Both the position numbers and the translations under genes were made by a program. The notes under the pieces were generated by a model, which ran no database searches, had not been told where the DNA came from, and saw only the letters and a list, made by a program, of their open reading frames with translations. From NCBI GenBank assembly GCA_030674185.1, contig CM060306.1, forward strand, positions 35,799,481 to 35,863,480: a DNA stretch of 64,000 nucleotides, written 5' to 3'. Below, one piece after another: positions 1-13,684 of the stretch. Within the stretch, counting starts at the first letter, position 1; every line of letters begins with the position of its first letter. This DNA is from Monoplex corrugatus. Lineage: Eukaryota > Mollusca > Gastropoda > Littorinimorpha > Ranellidae.

Positions 1-2603
1 CTGAGGAGAGAATTTGTAAGAAATACAGCTGACTGATCCGGATGGCTGAAATAAGAAACAGCCTTGTGAGGAAAAGACAGCATGTCAGGAAAGAGGAACC
101 CCTGACTACCAAAAACAAAATAGACAGCTTCTGTGGTTCCAAAATAGCAGGGGACTTTAATTTCAGCATCCACAGTAGGCCTAACCTCACTGATATTCTT
201 TTCTTTCAACTTGACAAACACTTTGAATTACAGACATACATGACTTGCGCACTTACAAACTATTTTGGCTTCCTTTTCTTGAAACTGACATATACTTTGC
301 AGCACAAACGTATATGGCTTGCATGCTTACAAATAAATTTGACTTCTTTTCATGAAACTGATGAATAATTAAGAGCACAGATTATGTGACTTGCGCACTT
401 ACAAATACTTTTATACTATCTTTTTCTTGAAATTGACCAATACTTTGGAGTAGACGTCATCCGCTGGAGGACTTGGAGATGAAGATTCTGCTGTAGAACC
501 CTACCTGGTGTCTGTGATGGCTTCTATGGTGCCTATGGCTAACATGGAGGTGATGTCCGCATGTAATGCTGTGAGTTGATCTGATGATCGAGCTCCTGGC
601 GAGGACACAACCCAAAAAGACAGCCACAGGCCACACAATAAGGTGTATTGTTCCAACACAGGTGAAGGTAATCTACAAGGCATGGAGAACACATCAGGTG
701 CCACGTAATACAACGGCATTAAGTCCTTTCAAAGGCACAGAGCAGGCACAAAGCAAACAGTAAAACGAGGGGAACAGAGGAAGAATCTGGAGGGTAGGTA
801 AATAAAAGGATTGAACAACTGCAGGTCATTCAAGAAGAAAAATAATAAACACTGAAAGAAATGTATTTTCCCGGAAGGGGAGAGGGTACCCAAGAGAATT
901 TCAAACTGAACCAAGTAGAAACACAAGTGGAGGATACCATCGAGGATCGAACCATCAAGAATTACCATCCGCCGGGTGAAAATGACAGTGGGGCACGAAA
1001 AAACAATACCCAAAGGGGTGAAAGATCCTGAAAATGGGAGATCTGATTAAAGAAATACAGAGGTAGGCACACACTCTTCATGGAAACATGGAAAAAACTC
1101 CTGGAGAGTTAACACTGAGAACTGGGGAATACGACCGGGCATACAAAGTAAGACTGAACAGAGTGCAGACAGTACAGTCCTGTTGCTTTGGCGTACTGAT
1201 ACAAAGAAGACAGTTGTCACTTGGGCCCCAGAACTAGATATTGGAATATGGGTGGGCTTGACAAAAATACCTGGCACTGGACATCTTCCTGCCGACTTCT
1301 GGACCACTCATCAACTACTTTGCAGTTAGAATGGTCTCTTGCATAGCTGAGCTTATGCACTTGTAATTTGTTGAGGATGTTGAAAGGAGTGAGAGAAGAC
1401 AGACAGCCCTGGCTCCAACAGTAGTTCTATACTACTTATCTGTGCGTTGCCATTAGGGAAGAGTGTGTTGCCATTAGGGAAGACAGCACCTTTGGCTTTG
1501 TCATACTAATGTTCATAGTTGGTATACAGATGTTAAATATTTACGTAGACAGGACACAGACAGGCAGACAGACACACACCACACACTCTCTCTTTTCTCT
1601 CTCACTAACAAATACACCTTCAAGACACCATGCTATGTATTACTCAAACTTTATACAACTGACATGGTCCAACAGTGATACAGGAACATTACATCCGATT
1701 CAGACCAGTACACACTGAAAATGCCACAATCAATCTCTGACACACATCTCCACTTGTTCTCTCTACTTTCAGAGACACAAAGCAAAACTGTTAACCGACT
1801 GTTAAATGCAGGGTCAAAGCACATGTTCTCATTGTCCATGTTTCAAAATTTTTGTGTGTGTGTGGGTTCAAATCAATAAATTACATCCAAATGTAGCCGT
1901 GTGCTCTGGAATGAAGGGAAATGGGCCAAGCTGATAACCTGAAATGAAATGAAGAAAGTACACACCATTCACCAAGAACAAACACAGAAACGAACAGATC
2001 AAATATCACTCTCCAAGAGAGCACAGTCAGACATAACAGCCATGAGGCCAGCCATTCCAACAGTACGTCCTCTTTGTCCATAAGTGTAAGACATGGTTCA
2101 TATTACCATAAATGAAAAAAATAAGGAGCATGTCCCGATACAAGAATTTTGAATACTGATTGCCGAATGTCATCTCAGCCAGAAAAAATTTCCATTCATA
2201 AACAAGAAATAAAAACTGAAATACCTCGTATGCCTTTTTTCACCCTACCCCCTCTTTGACAACTACGATACAAAAAATCTGATCGTACCCAGTTAAACAA
2301 AAGTATTCACATCTCAACTGCTGCTAGTGTAAAACTAAAAAATACAATTTAAAACTAGTGGAGAAAAGCTGAACAATTATTGCACACACTGCACACATTA
2401 ACCTTTGGCTCAATGGCCCTGAATCAGGGCATGCAAATCTAAAGTTATGCATTCATGGCTAATTGATGGAATGGGAAAATCATACATTCAAATTTGTCTT
2501 GCGAGGTGGGTACTGGGGAAATGGATCGATCAAAGACGAGAATTGTTAGCTGATGCATGTCAGGGTTTGATCTGAGTTACTCTCTTTTCTGAAAGCAAGA
2601 CTG

Positions 2604-2604
<1 letters not shown>
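1..2604. other. flanking DNA without recognisable gene
   Basis: Only short chance frames without family resemblance. The stretch 500-1310 is less AT-rich and its minus-strand frames look like decayed mobile-element coding sequence, but I could not name it. Confidence 0.5.

Positions 2605-2659
<55 letters not shown>
2605..2659. repeat. (CA)27 followed by (GC)n
   Basis: A pure CA run leads directly into GGCGCGCGCGACGC, an alternating purine-pyrimidine stretch with potential to form Z-DNA. Confidence 0.97.
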
Positions 2660-2661
<2 letters not shown>

Positions 2662-3056
2662 CGCGCGCGACGCACATGTACATGTATGCGCGCACACTCT
2701 CTCCTCTAAACTGACAAACCAAATCCATGACTTTATAAAGTAAATAATAAATTCGAAAATGACAAAACCATGAAACTGGAAATGTCTTAAAACGAAACCA
2801 TACCCCACCTTCACCATCAGAAAACAGAAATATAAGACTAAAACATCTTTCGCTTTGTTAACCCTCAGATTCACAGCATTAACATCAGTCTCTCTGCTGA
2901 AATTGTTGCCTTTCATACTTGGCAACGTACTATATACTTTATTCTGGAAGGGCAAACAAAGTATCTGGAAGAAGTGAGGTGGTCTGTAGAAATGTACACG
3001 CTTCTAGGCATAAAAGCCCTTTCGCCGTTCACATAACTTTTGCATCATGCCTTAGT

Positions 3057-3083
3057 CACACACACACACACACACACACACAC
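3057..3083. repeat. (CA)n, 27 bp
   Basis: A short CA microsatellite. Confidence 0.9.
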
Positions 3084-5456
3084 AACACACCCTGATACAG
3101 CTATGCAAATCTGACACATTTTTGTACAAATGCAACATCAAGGTAATTTGTGTTCCCTCATATGAAGGAATCAAAACATCAACTCCAAAAACACCACAAA
3201 TATGAACAACCGAAAAATCAATAACTATGAATGAACATTCAAAAACGCATAAAAGTTCATGTAACCTGTGAGGAATGAACAACATTCAAATGCATCACCA
3301 AAACAGAAACAGAACGAACACACTGAAATTAAGTCTAACTGCTATGTTTACATGTGGAAAAACTTGTTCCAATTGTCGAAACATTACCATTTACACAGCG
3401 ATGATCTGACTCATTGATAGGGCAATCTATAGAACAATGTTTTCACAAATATCTTGCAACAGTGACAGAGTTCTCAAACTTCTTGTCATAGAGATGTAAG
3501 TATCAAACATCTTGCGACAAAGTTAAGAGTCTCACATGTAATTCAACCTTCAATCTGTCTTTGAACAAAAAGAAGAAAAGAAAGAAAAAAAACAAAAAAA
3601 AACAAAAAACAAAAAACCCCACATTTACCAAACCAAACTACAAATGATACAAGCCAGGTGTATAAATTAATTAACAAATTGATACATAAATTAAATACAA
3701 ATACTTGAAAATGAAATGGAGGAGTGGATCCACAAAACAATGAACAAATGGTACCAATAATCTAATATCGAGTTGTAGTTCAGTAGGCACAATTAAACTC
3801 CATTTTCTGGGTACCTTTAAATTTTATACAGTTTTTTTTCCATCCTTGGATATACTCCCAACTTGCTCTGAGATATATATCAATGCAAATTACGGTCAGA
3901 TTTAAACACAATTCCAGTAATTCAATCAAATGACTTTACTGAGGCATTCCTGAGTGTAGTAACTCTACTCCCACTTAATCCCCAAACCTAAAATCTTTGA
4001 TTTTTTCTTTCTAAACGAGACACTCATATTCACTTGCCAATGGATTAAAAAAAATCTGTCAGAGATAAATTTGATTAAAAATGGCCAAAGAATCCTTGCT
4101 ATCTCAAAGGCCTGTACTCCGATGTATTTTTAAGAGACTGAAAATACTCAGGCCTAAATACAGAATCATTTATTCATCAAAGAAAATCCCATCAAGCCCT
4201 CTCTCCAAAAGCCATACCTCGGAGCACTTTCATCCTACTGTGAATAAGACGCACCGCCTGATACATGCACACAGAGCATAAGATGCCTCCAAAATACATG
4301 TTTGAAAACTGAAAACTGAAACAACACTAGAGCCCCAAAACATTCAAAAACTGGCCATGTATAGAAATGGCAAAAATGACAAGGCAAAATTGACAGTAAA
4401 CAGTCAGTCTGACTCTTTGACAAAACATCTCCAGCATTATGGAAAGTCTTACTATTTAATCTTCTCTTTCTGCTGAAAACCTGAACAAAAATCAGAATTT
4501 AAAAACCTTAACTCGTGCACTGCAAAAATACACATAGCCGATAGGATACTGGGGTGAAGATGACAGAAAAATCCATGTTTGTAGGCCGAAATATATGGTA
4601 CAATCCAATGCTCTTCTGTAAAAAGTGACAGCTAAACATTCTTAAGTTATGACTTCCAAAATGATTTTCCGTGGAAATTGATAACAAAAAAACTGTAGTA
4701 TTTTTAATATACCTGCAAGAGCACTTCCTTTGTAAACCCAATAAAAAATGTAGTGTTTTTAGTACATCTGCTAGATAACTTCTTTTATAAACTTAAATTT
4801 TAATGTAAGCGTGCTGTTCTTCAATACTACACATGGCCATACTACTGACAATGACTGTACCCAACAAGACGTCATAATAAATGTTATAATAAATATTCGC
4901 TGGTAGTTTTGTAATTAGATCTTCAAGTTTATTAGGCCAGGTGTGTTAAGTTTCAAAGGACTCTGGCATTTACGTTTTACGTTATTAGGAGATTCTTGTG
5001 ACTCACTGGATGACCCTCGTATTAAGTATCCTCAAACCAACCCATAGTCTAGTCCTTTAAAATGTATGATTCCTTATTCTGAATGGAGAATGACAATAAA
5101 GTAAAATGGAAAATACATGCTGTACACAGGGTGCAGAAACAATTCAGTGAAACGTACAAAGATGACAAAATAAATAGGCTAATAAATATGAATGTAAACC
5201 ATAACATACTAAAAAACAAACACACAAACCTACCAAAAATAAAGGAAAAAAGTACAAGTATGCGAGTTAATGAAAATGGAAATGCATAAATTGCGTTTTT
5301 GAAAAGATGTGCATTGTGTGTGCATGCGTGTGGCATGCGTGCGCGCCTATGTGTTGTGTGTGTGTGTGTCAAAACATGCGTATATCTGTGTGTGTGTGTG
5401 TGTGTGTTGTGTGTGTGTGTGTGTGTGTTGTGTGTGTGTGTGTGTGTGTGTGATGT

Positions 5457-5488
<32 letters not shown>

Positions 5489-5497
5489 TGTGTGTGT

Positions 5498-5544
<47 letters not shown>

Positions 5545-7904
5545 GTGTGTGTGTGGTCGTGGTGTTTGTGTGTAGTGAGCGCTGCATGCGCATGGCAGTC
5601 ACTTCTTGATTCTGAGCGTACTTCTGCTAACATCGATCAACAGAGAACTAATAGCGATACCAACACTTACCACAAAAGGTGAGAAGGAAAAGCAACATGA
5701 AATACAGTAGTGAGTAACAACAGCCACACTAAAGACCTGTCCACACACCTCTCTTTTGCCCTCAAAAAGAAAAAAAAAAGTTTCTTATGTACATCAAAAG
5801 AATGTCTGCCACTGTTATCATTAGCTGCACTTGACAGGTGTTTACATAGTGAAACAACTGAACCAACACCACCAACATGATTATATACATAATACCAATC
5901 CAAGGCTGTGACTCAAAATATCAAGGGAAAAAATACACATCAAGGAAGGAAGGGGGAAGGAAGAAAGAAAAGAAAATGAATCTAGTAAAACGAAAATGAA
6001 ACCAAAAACAAACCAACCAAAGTAAAAATTTCATCTCACTTTCAAAACTTGAGACAAGTAAAGCCATGAAGGGGCGGACATAAACCAAGGCTGGTGACCA
6101 ACTTCGAACACCACAAACATATCAGAAAATCTGTGTTAGGTGTCAAAGAGCTGATGTTATGCACACTGTCACACCTCAGTCCATGCTCAGGATATCAGTA
6201 CAACTGAATCTGATTTTCTGTGACTGGATAAAAACACAATGTCAGATTGAAAAAAAACAAACAAACAAACAACGCCCCCCCAAAAAAAACAACAACTCCA
6301 AAACAACCAAAAAACAAACAAAGAAAAACAGAGAAAACAATATCAAAGCTCTGAATACCAACTTTTCGACACCAAACTGCAACTCATTAACAACATGTTT
6401 AACACTGACAAACTGCTGAATTCCATGATGCATGAACCACTTCTTGGGTTATTTTTGAGGATTGCCACATTTCAGCTTAATACAACAAGCAACAGTATCA
6501 AAGCAGAAAAAAAAATGCCACAGAAAGCTTTTGGCTCACGCTGTATGATTTTCTGACCACCGCATCATTGACAGATTTGTCAGTCAATAGTTTTTCCTTC
6601 ATACGCTTATGGAAAAAAACCTGCCAATTATCATGGACTCGAAGATTTTTGACGCATTGTTCGCAATGCATTTCAGTTTATTTTGTGTGCATTTAGAACA
6701 GACAAAAAAGAAAACAACAAAAACAAACAACATACACACACATACAACAAACAAACACAACATCACATCTAAAGAAAGAAAAGGAATCCCCAATGTATAG
6801 GTCAGAACATGAATCTCCAAATTACAAACATTCTGATTCCAAAATTCCAAAACTTCCGTGAGCCAGCTTGGTGAATTGACTATAACAACCACACCTCAAA
6901 CACAGGCATGACTCAGTGAATACACAACAACCGACACACCTCAAAACACAGGCATGACCTCAGAGATACACAACACCGAACAGACTAACCTATCACACTG
7001 AACCACTCTTTTCCCTTAGTTCAATCTGGCACACACTCACATATATTACGCCACTCTTTTTCCTTCAATTGTCTTCGCTGGGTCTTTATAAAAATGTACA
7101 AATAAAATTCAGTTTCTCATGTACAGCTGCTTTTCGGACTTTTCTAATCTTTGCTGTTGAGCATAAGAGATTAACAGCAACATTTTGGGAAATGACGAGA
7201 CAAAATAAATCATACAAATGCGAAACCTAAATAAGAAACAAAATGTCTGAACATAGATACAGAGGTGAGAATAAAAATAACGAAAAATGAAACACGTAAC
7301 AGCAAATATGATAACTTGTATTTCTCAAAAATAAAAGATTTACAACAATTTCAATCTCCTTAGCTGTACACAAAACTCTCACAGCATTGATACTGTCACC
7401 CTCCTAAAAATGAATACAGTTTGTACAGTCACCTTGAATAGTTTTTCTGGTTTTTTTCTTCTGTTCAATGCAGCATATGATATACCATACTACCAAAGCC
7501 TCTGAGAAAATCTGATCTTGAAAATTCAATCAGATTGTTTTTTCCTGACAAAATTACTTACGAAACAGACAATAACACAACATTACTTTATGGCATTATT
7601 CATTCTTTCTTTCAACACTCCTGAGTCCTATAATGCATACGTCTAGGTTTCTGCTTGCTGATATTGTTGAACTATTATTCTATAAAAGGTACTGCGCCAA
7701 CGTGTACATCTTCAACATGGAGCATCAATCCTCTCCTACTTTTCACCATTATACCTTTTGCATACATACACGTTAACATGTACAAAACTGTGATAGCCAG
7801 GCTGTCCCTGTCAATCATTACATGTCCAAAATCCTCATACTTCTATTATAAATGAGGATGTTAAGAGGGGGTGGGGCAAGGGATTATTTCTTGTGTTCTA
7901 ATTT
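3084..7904. other. flanking DNA without recognisable gene
   Basis: AT-rich with A-rich and AAC-rich patches. A roughly 50-bp unit (ACACCTCAAACACAGGCATG) is duplicated at about 6885-6970. Nothing else was recognised apart from the TG tract at 5340. Confidence 0.5.
5340..5575. repeat. TG-rich microsatellite
   Basis: (TG)n interrupted by TTG, GGTG and GATGTTG over about 235 bp. Long apparent ORFs here are Cys-Val or Thr-His artefacts. Confidence 0.96.
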
Positions 7905-8545
7905 TTCTTGGATGAGAGTATGCACTATGTTTTTCCCATATTGCGCAGGCAACCTATTGCTGCACAGCCTGCATATCCACACTGTGCACACCCCATTTTC
8001 AGTCGCACATCATGCAGGACATTTTCCTGTTTCCAAAAACCACCAGACATCAACATAACTTAGATCCTTTAACCCTTTCAGCGCCAGACATTTGGGATGC
8101 AGAAACTCCAAGCCCCAGGTTGTTTTCTGCAGCTGCAGCAATAACAACAGTCACTGCCTTTAAATGCTTATAACTTCCCTATCTTTTAACCAATTCTCTT
8201 GCTGAAAAGTTCCAGGAATCCCCATGCCGTGTGCAAAATATGACATCCTTTCTCCCCACATAAAAGAGCGATTGCCACAGGAGTAATATCACATGCACTC
8301 GTCGCAAAAATGCGACATTGGCGGTGAGCCAGACAGCTGCAAAAATGCAACATCGGCGCCATAAGGGCTAATGTGTACACTTGAAGTTTTGCATATGCAT
8401 ACAAAAGAAGGGGATTTAGGCACACATTCCCCCATCCCTTTGCCCACCAGGCAGAGGGCACCCAGGCAGAAGCAAACCCTGGATATTCCGACTGAAGAGT
8501 CTGACATCTTACCCACCTGACTACCATGCCCATCAGAAATGAAGA
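7905..8545 (-). mobile_element. tRNA-derived SINE, split by a TTAA element
   Basis: On the minus strand a tRNA-like head (GGTAGTCAGGTGGGTAAGATG, about 8545-8480) is followed by a core (GCCTAAATCCCCTTC, TGCATATGCAA, ending ACACATTAG at about 8372-8368). The same SINE resumes at 8072 with TTAAAGGATC, GGTGGTTTTTGGAAACAGG and onward to about 7905. The junction lies at the TTAA of the GTTAAAGATCC-like core known from snail SINEs, so the intervening 8069-8371 is a later insertion. Confidence 0.68.
8069..8371. mobile_element. TTAA-flanked non-autonomous DNA element (piggyBac-like MITE)
   Basis: It begins TTAA-CCCTTTCAGCGCC and ends GGCGCCATAAGGG-CTAA, giving short inverted termini next to TTAA. The insertion point falls in the TTAA of an otherwise continuous SINE, which supports TTAA target duplication as in piggyBac. 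Internally there are two GCAAAAATGC(G/A)ACAT(T/C)GGCG repeats. No coding capacity. Confidence 0.62.
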
Positions 8546-11149
8546 TTCTTGTTCCAAATCCAGAACTGTGTTAGACTAGCATACAGTGACCAGTGGTATG
8601 CTGCTGACACTGAACAGTGTATATGCAAAAATTATCATTCTGCATCCTTAACCTAGTAAATACACAAGCTTGCATAAACATGAAGCTTACCTTCTCACTC
8701 ATAGGTTAACTTACAACTCATTTTGTAATAATCAAGCATCGCTTTATATTACTGTTCTTTACCAAAACATTCCTCTCCATACACAGATCACATAACACTG
8801 TGTGATCTTATTGCGGCTACTGCAGGTAACAAATAAAAACAACCGGTAACAAAAAAAAAAAACATAAAAAAACATGACTGGATGAATATGTGTATGTCTA
8901 CAATACTGGAATCACCCAATAGAATAATAGGGCCCTCACTTCAGCTTCAGTTATAGCTGCCTTGCATATGTCGGTGGAGTTTTTTCTATTTCAGTTGGTT
9001 TGGTGACATGTTTTTTCAACAAAATAAAGCATTGTTCATCACCATTTGTGTTTGCCTGATTTTCTATTGTTTTTATTTTGTCTGTGGTTGTGACAAAAAA
9101 GCGCCAGAAAGTGGGACATGGTTTGGGTTGAAACTTGTACAACAGTATAACTTAATCAGAACAAGCAACACACAAATGAATTGCGTGTGTCCTGATAGTA
9201 AATAAAACATTATCCCACCCACAATAAGCCATTGCAAAACTTCATGCAATAAGTTGCGTTTGGCGCATCCAAAAATATGGCGATCGTGCGTTTCATCAGT
9301 TTCCACAGATAACGCTTGCATTCCGTTCTACCCACACAACACAGCTGTGCTTCAACTGATTCAAAATTACTCCAGAATGCATCTTTGGGGATCGTTCTTC
9401 CTGCTCATGATTCAGTTCGTTGAAATATGAAGCTGAACGCAAGCTTTGAAGGTGCTTACAGCGCGGCACGTTTTGCTTCCTAGGGTAACGCACACAACAT
9501 ATCCTCCTTGCTCATCATCAAAGCCAATTAACTGGGCCCCATCCTCTGAATCTTAAGTGTTTGAGAACAAACAAAATGTGTATGTGACACGTAGCACATG
9601 GCCTATACATGATCAAACACAAGCTGGACATTGGTTGACTCATCTCCACCCGATGCTTTGAAACGCACATCACATCTGCTTGATGTTACCACAAGTGTTG
9701 GCATCTCCTGTTTTGTGTGTGTGTGTGTGTGTGTGTGTGGCAAGCAAACTGAGGTAAGGATACACTTTTGCTTTTATTGTTTATTAAAAATAGATAAGAT
9801 TTACTGGATAAAACTCAATAAAAGAGTAAATAATGATCGATTCTCTCTAAATGTGAATCAAATGTGGGCATTTGCGATTGTTTCTCTAGTAACGCACAAA
9901 CGTTTCAATACGATATCAACTGTGCATGAAAATGTGGAAACTTTCTTAAGTTTACAGTGTACAGGCAAGTCTCTTTTACTTCGCAAAACTCAGCATGCAT
10001 TCATGATGTTCTGTGTACAACGAATTATAGTCGTGGGATTCTGCAGAAACGAAAGTGGTAATTTCTCGTTTCTCTTGTAGCGCACATGATAACAAATAAA
10101 CATTATATGGAGCATTTTCGTCAACACTTTTTGTTTATACAAGCTTTACTGCGTGTGTTGTGACTATTAAAAATATTGTGAGCCCTACTGTTTGTGTTTC
10201 GGAAAGGAACGTTCTCAGCAAGAAGGAAATTTCATGGAATAGTTTTATGTGCCTCTGGTTTTAGATTCCACGGCAACCCACGGTTGCTGAATCATTGTTA
10301 TCAATTACCGTTTACCAACAGATTGACGTCTTTGGACAGCGAGCAAATGATTATTGTCTTCCAATTACACGTCCAGTTAAAAGACATACAGCTGTTGAAA
10401 TCTACAGAGAATTCTTAAAAGTCAGCACTTTGTGAGGGTGAGTTACTGCAGAGACGAAACATTGTTGCAGATTTTGTTTCAAGGTATGCACTCACAGTCT
10501 TTAGCCTATCTATTTTGTTTCTTTCCCCAGCCACTAAACTGTAGATCTAGATCTATTCTTTCTTTGAAGATGAATACTCCCAACTGCAAATTAAGGGAGA
10601 ACCGAAGTCATATTAGCTATCTTGCCAAAAGAAAAGTTCGTTGGTTACAGTGGAAGCGATTCAGATCTATTGAGATGACAGTTGTGCTTCCTCCTTACGC
10701 ACATTTTTGATCGGGCTTACCTGAAACTGGCTCAGCATACAGATCTACATTGTGCTTTTTATGCCTTACTTTTGAGTGGCTATTAAAAGTTACTTGTTAA
10801 AACAACGGATTGGATTATACTTCTTGTTTGTGCTCTACAGAGAAACCACTCTCACTCACTGTCTTGTTATTATCATTATTCCAATTATCGTTACAAAAAT
10901 TAATATTAGTATTATTGTTGCTAGTCATTATTCTACAACGGACTGGTAAGGATACATTGTTTTGAAGGCAGTACCATGGTCATAATTTTGTCCAAAAGGA
11001 CAAGTTAAAAAAAATATAACCTGTTGTAGATTTTTAAAATGTACATAGGCATAAGATTTGATCAATACAATGTCACTTACAATTCTTAATGTTGAAACTT
11101 TTAGTTCACCTTTTCCACATTATACAATAATCAAAGCATTTATTCAGGG

Positions 11150-11150
<1 letters not shown>
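8546..11150. other. flanking DNA without recognisable gene
   Basis: Short frames only. The 149-residue frame at 9631-10080 starts in a TG repeat and has no recognisable domain. Confidence 0.5.
9715..9739. repeat. (TG)12
   Basis: A short TG microsatellite. Confidence 0.95.
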
Positions 11151-11226
<76 letters not shown>

Positions 11227-11240
11227 TGTGTGTGTGTGTG
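11151..11240. repeat. (TG)45
   Basis: Nearly pure TG with one GA interruption. It lies 370 bp from the end of the RTE fragment. Confidence 0.97.
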
Positions 11241-11607
11241 ATTTCCAGGTTCTGAAGTCAGAAGGTGGTGAGACGCTGGTGAAATTTCTGTGAGACAGAG
11301 GTGGACACTTCAGCTTTCCAGATATTGATGACATTGCTTGGGTGGCCAACGACAACTTGTGTCTCCTGCAGCCACCGACCATTAACCAACGCGGGCACCA
11401 TATTTTCACTGTTTAAAAGCTACACCAATGCAGTGACTTTACAGCTCAAGTTGTGAAAATGTGACCAAAAATGGAATCTCAACATGAACTGATGAATTAG
11501 TCCCCCCCAATCCGAGAATGGACCAATTCAAAGAATGAATTAGTGAAAGGATGAATCGACTGAATTAGTGCATTTCCACTTGTATGTATCACTGTGTCTC
11601 ACCTGTC

Positions 11608-12417
11608 TCACCTGTCGGCGTCACCGGGAACAGTGTTGGCCGCTGCACATGATGTCCTCATAAGTTGCCTCCAGCACTCTCGATCTTGGCTAAGTCTGAC
11701 CACCTCCTGGAGTTTCTTGCCACTGATGTTTGTGATGTTTCTAGCAAGTGATGCAGGTGGCCGTCCTCTGTTTCTCTTTCCTTCCACTTTACCTTGGAGG
11801 ACAGTGGACATCAAGTCTGTTCTCTCATTACGGATTGCGTGTCCAACATATTTCAGTTTCCTCCGTTGTATGAGTACTAGAAGCTTGCGTGTAGTACCCA
11901 ACTCATTCAGTATGCTTTCATTTGAGCGCCTATCCGTCCATTTGACCCTCAGCAGTCTTCGGTAAAACCACAGCTCTGCTGCTTCCACTCGTCTTTCATC
12001 CTCTTTCTTCATTGTCCATGCCTCGCAGCCGTATAACATCACTGGCCAGACAAGACATTTTAAGAGTTTTATCTTAAGGTCTGCTGTTATGCTGTGGTCT
12101 TTCCAAATATTGTTCAGTTGAACCATACTGTTCTTGGCCATTCCAATTCTCATCTTTATGTCTTTTGAGCATGTTCCATCGTGTGTCTTGACTGAACCTA
12201 AATATCTAAAGTCCTTGACATTTTCTAGAGGGACCTGGTTTAGCATGATCTGGTCCTGTCTAGTGTTATATTTGCCTGCAACATGCATAACCTTTGTCTT
12301 CTTTGAATTTAAGTCCAGCCCAGCTGCCTTTCCAACCCGGTCTACCCTGTACAGGATCCTCCTAGAGCCTGTAATGTTGTCTGCCAGTAATCCTGTGTCA
12401 TCTGCGTAGCGTAACAT
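11608..12417 (-). mobile_element. 5'-truncated RTE-clade LINE fragment (reverse transcriptase C-terminal part)
   Basis: An open frame of 269 residues starts at the catalytic motif LRYADDT and continues with FRYLGS, LYGCEAWTMKKEDERRVEA, FYRRLLRVKWTDRRSNESIL, KLKYVGHAIR and GKVEGKRNRGRP. This order is typical of RTE/BovB-like elements. The 3' end follows the stop almost at once with a short GTGAGACA-type repeat, as RTE elements have tiny 3' UTRs. The upstream half (endonuclease and early RT) is missing, so it is a dead-on-arrival copy. The unbroken frame suggests a fairly young insertion. It lies 1.2 kb beyond the WAPL stop. Confidence 0.88.
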
Positions 12418-12419
12418 CT

Positions 12420-13618
12420 AACAAATAAAATTCAATATTCGCTGAAATCCAAGAAATTTTAAAATCCAGTTTATTTGAATAAATTGCTCAAAATCCAGCA
12501 AAGTCATTGCATACAGCATATTGTTAAGTTCTGCAAACAAAAATTAACAATGTTGAAAACAATTTAATGCACCAAGAGCACCTAAATGTAAAAACAGTGA
12601 TTTATTCTGATGTTGCTCGATGGAATACAAGAATAGTTTCCCATTTGGATTCCACGTAATGCACGCAACATTTCCCAGTTACATAAATATAGCTATGCCC
12701 AAATGCTCATCATTGTCATAGAAAGAAAGCTTTTAATATGTTGTCTAAAATAAATCCAGATACCTCCATATCACAGCACTACCATTGTCAGTGAAAAATA
12801 TTTAAGCCGCAATGTTGCGTGGGTTACCGTCTCCACCTATATATCAGTTTATATTCAGGACATGGTTAAGTTCTTCTCTTCAAGTTTAATACTGGACACA
12901 TGACCTTAGGTGTCTGTATTGATGGCATCATCCTTTCCATGAAGCCTGGTTATTTCATCTAAAAAAGCAGTACCAAGTAGAAACCATGTAATGCACATCA
13001 CACCAGTCACTTGGTCTACATTTTGCTGATTTTCAGTGGTCTTTAAATGAACTCTGTTTACTTTTTTCTCTGTTTATTAAAGGTATGTCTGAACTCTTCA
13101 AAAATGTGTTTTGCTTGCTTTTTTTTATTACTTTTTAATTTTTCACCCTCATGTCCCAGGTCTTATTCCAGTATTGTAGACGTGCACATATACTTTGCTG
13201 ACATTTGAATTTCTACCAGCACAGATACCCACACAAATAAACAACTAAATTGGGGGAAAAATGGGCTGCTGGTCACATTACATTAAAAACATCAACTGTC
13301 AATACACCACCAAAGTTAAGCCCCGATTTAGTACTTTGGATGAGTGACCAGTATAGGACCAATGAGGGCTATGGGAAGAAAAGACAGAAAAAAGAATAAA
13401 AAAAAGAGGAAGGAATATAATTCCACTGGACCAATAAGGGCTACTGAAAGAAAAGACAAAAAAAAAAAAAAAAAAAAGGAGGGGATATAATTCACTATCT
13501 CATTTCTTCATGTCCCAAAATTCTTACAGTCTCTATTTATACACAAATCCACAAACACACACACACACATACACATACACGCACACACTGTCAGATTCTA
13601 ACACACTCTTCTGACATT
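12420..13618. other. WAPL 3' UTR and flank
   Basis: It contains the candidate poly(A) signals near 13.1 kb, a short A-rich duplication at 13360-13490 (GACCAATAAGGGCTA(T/C)TG twice) and the (CA)n after the stop. No other gene was seen. Confidence 0.5.
13073..13129 (-). terminator. candidate WAPL polyadenylation signals
   Basis: Two AATAAA hexamers on the minus strand (13129-13124 and 13078-13073) lie about 490 and 540 bp after the WAPL stop. They are the first good signals in the 3' flank. No transcript evidence is available, and AT-rich DNA yields chance hits. Confidence 0.3.
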
Positions 13619-13684
13619 TCAACATGCTTCCAATGTGTCGATGACCCGTTGTATGGAGTTGGCATCTGTTGTGCCAATGGCAGT
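13619..13684 (-). CDS. WAPL: WAPL terminal coding exon 16
   Basis: It encodes [21 protein letters not shown] and a TGA at 13621-13619. Human WAPL ends [20 protein letters not shown], so the C-terminus is complete. The acceptor tttgcag|ACT follows a good pyrimidine tract. A (CA)n stretch starts about 45 bp after the stop, in the presumed 3' UTR. Confidence 0.96.
   Translation of the reverse strand, partial: TAIGTTDANSIQRVIDTLEAC

Noticed and set aside
5049..5682. Long frames of alternating Thr-His or Cys-Val on both strands (also at 20450-21036, 34122-34379, 36304-36519, 44855-45198)
   Set aside because: They are translations of (CA)n/(TG)n microsatellites, not genes.
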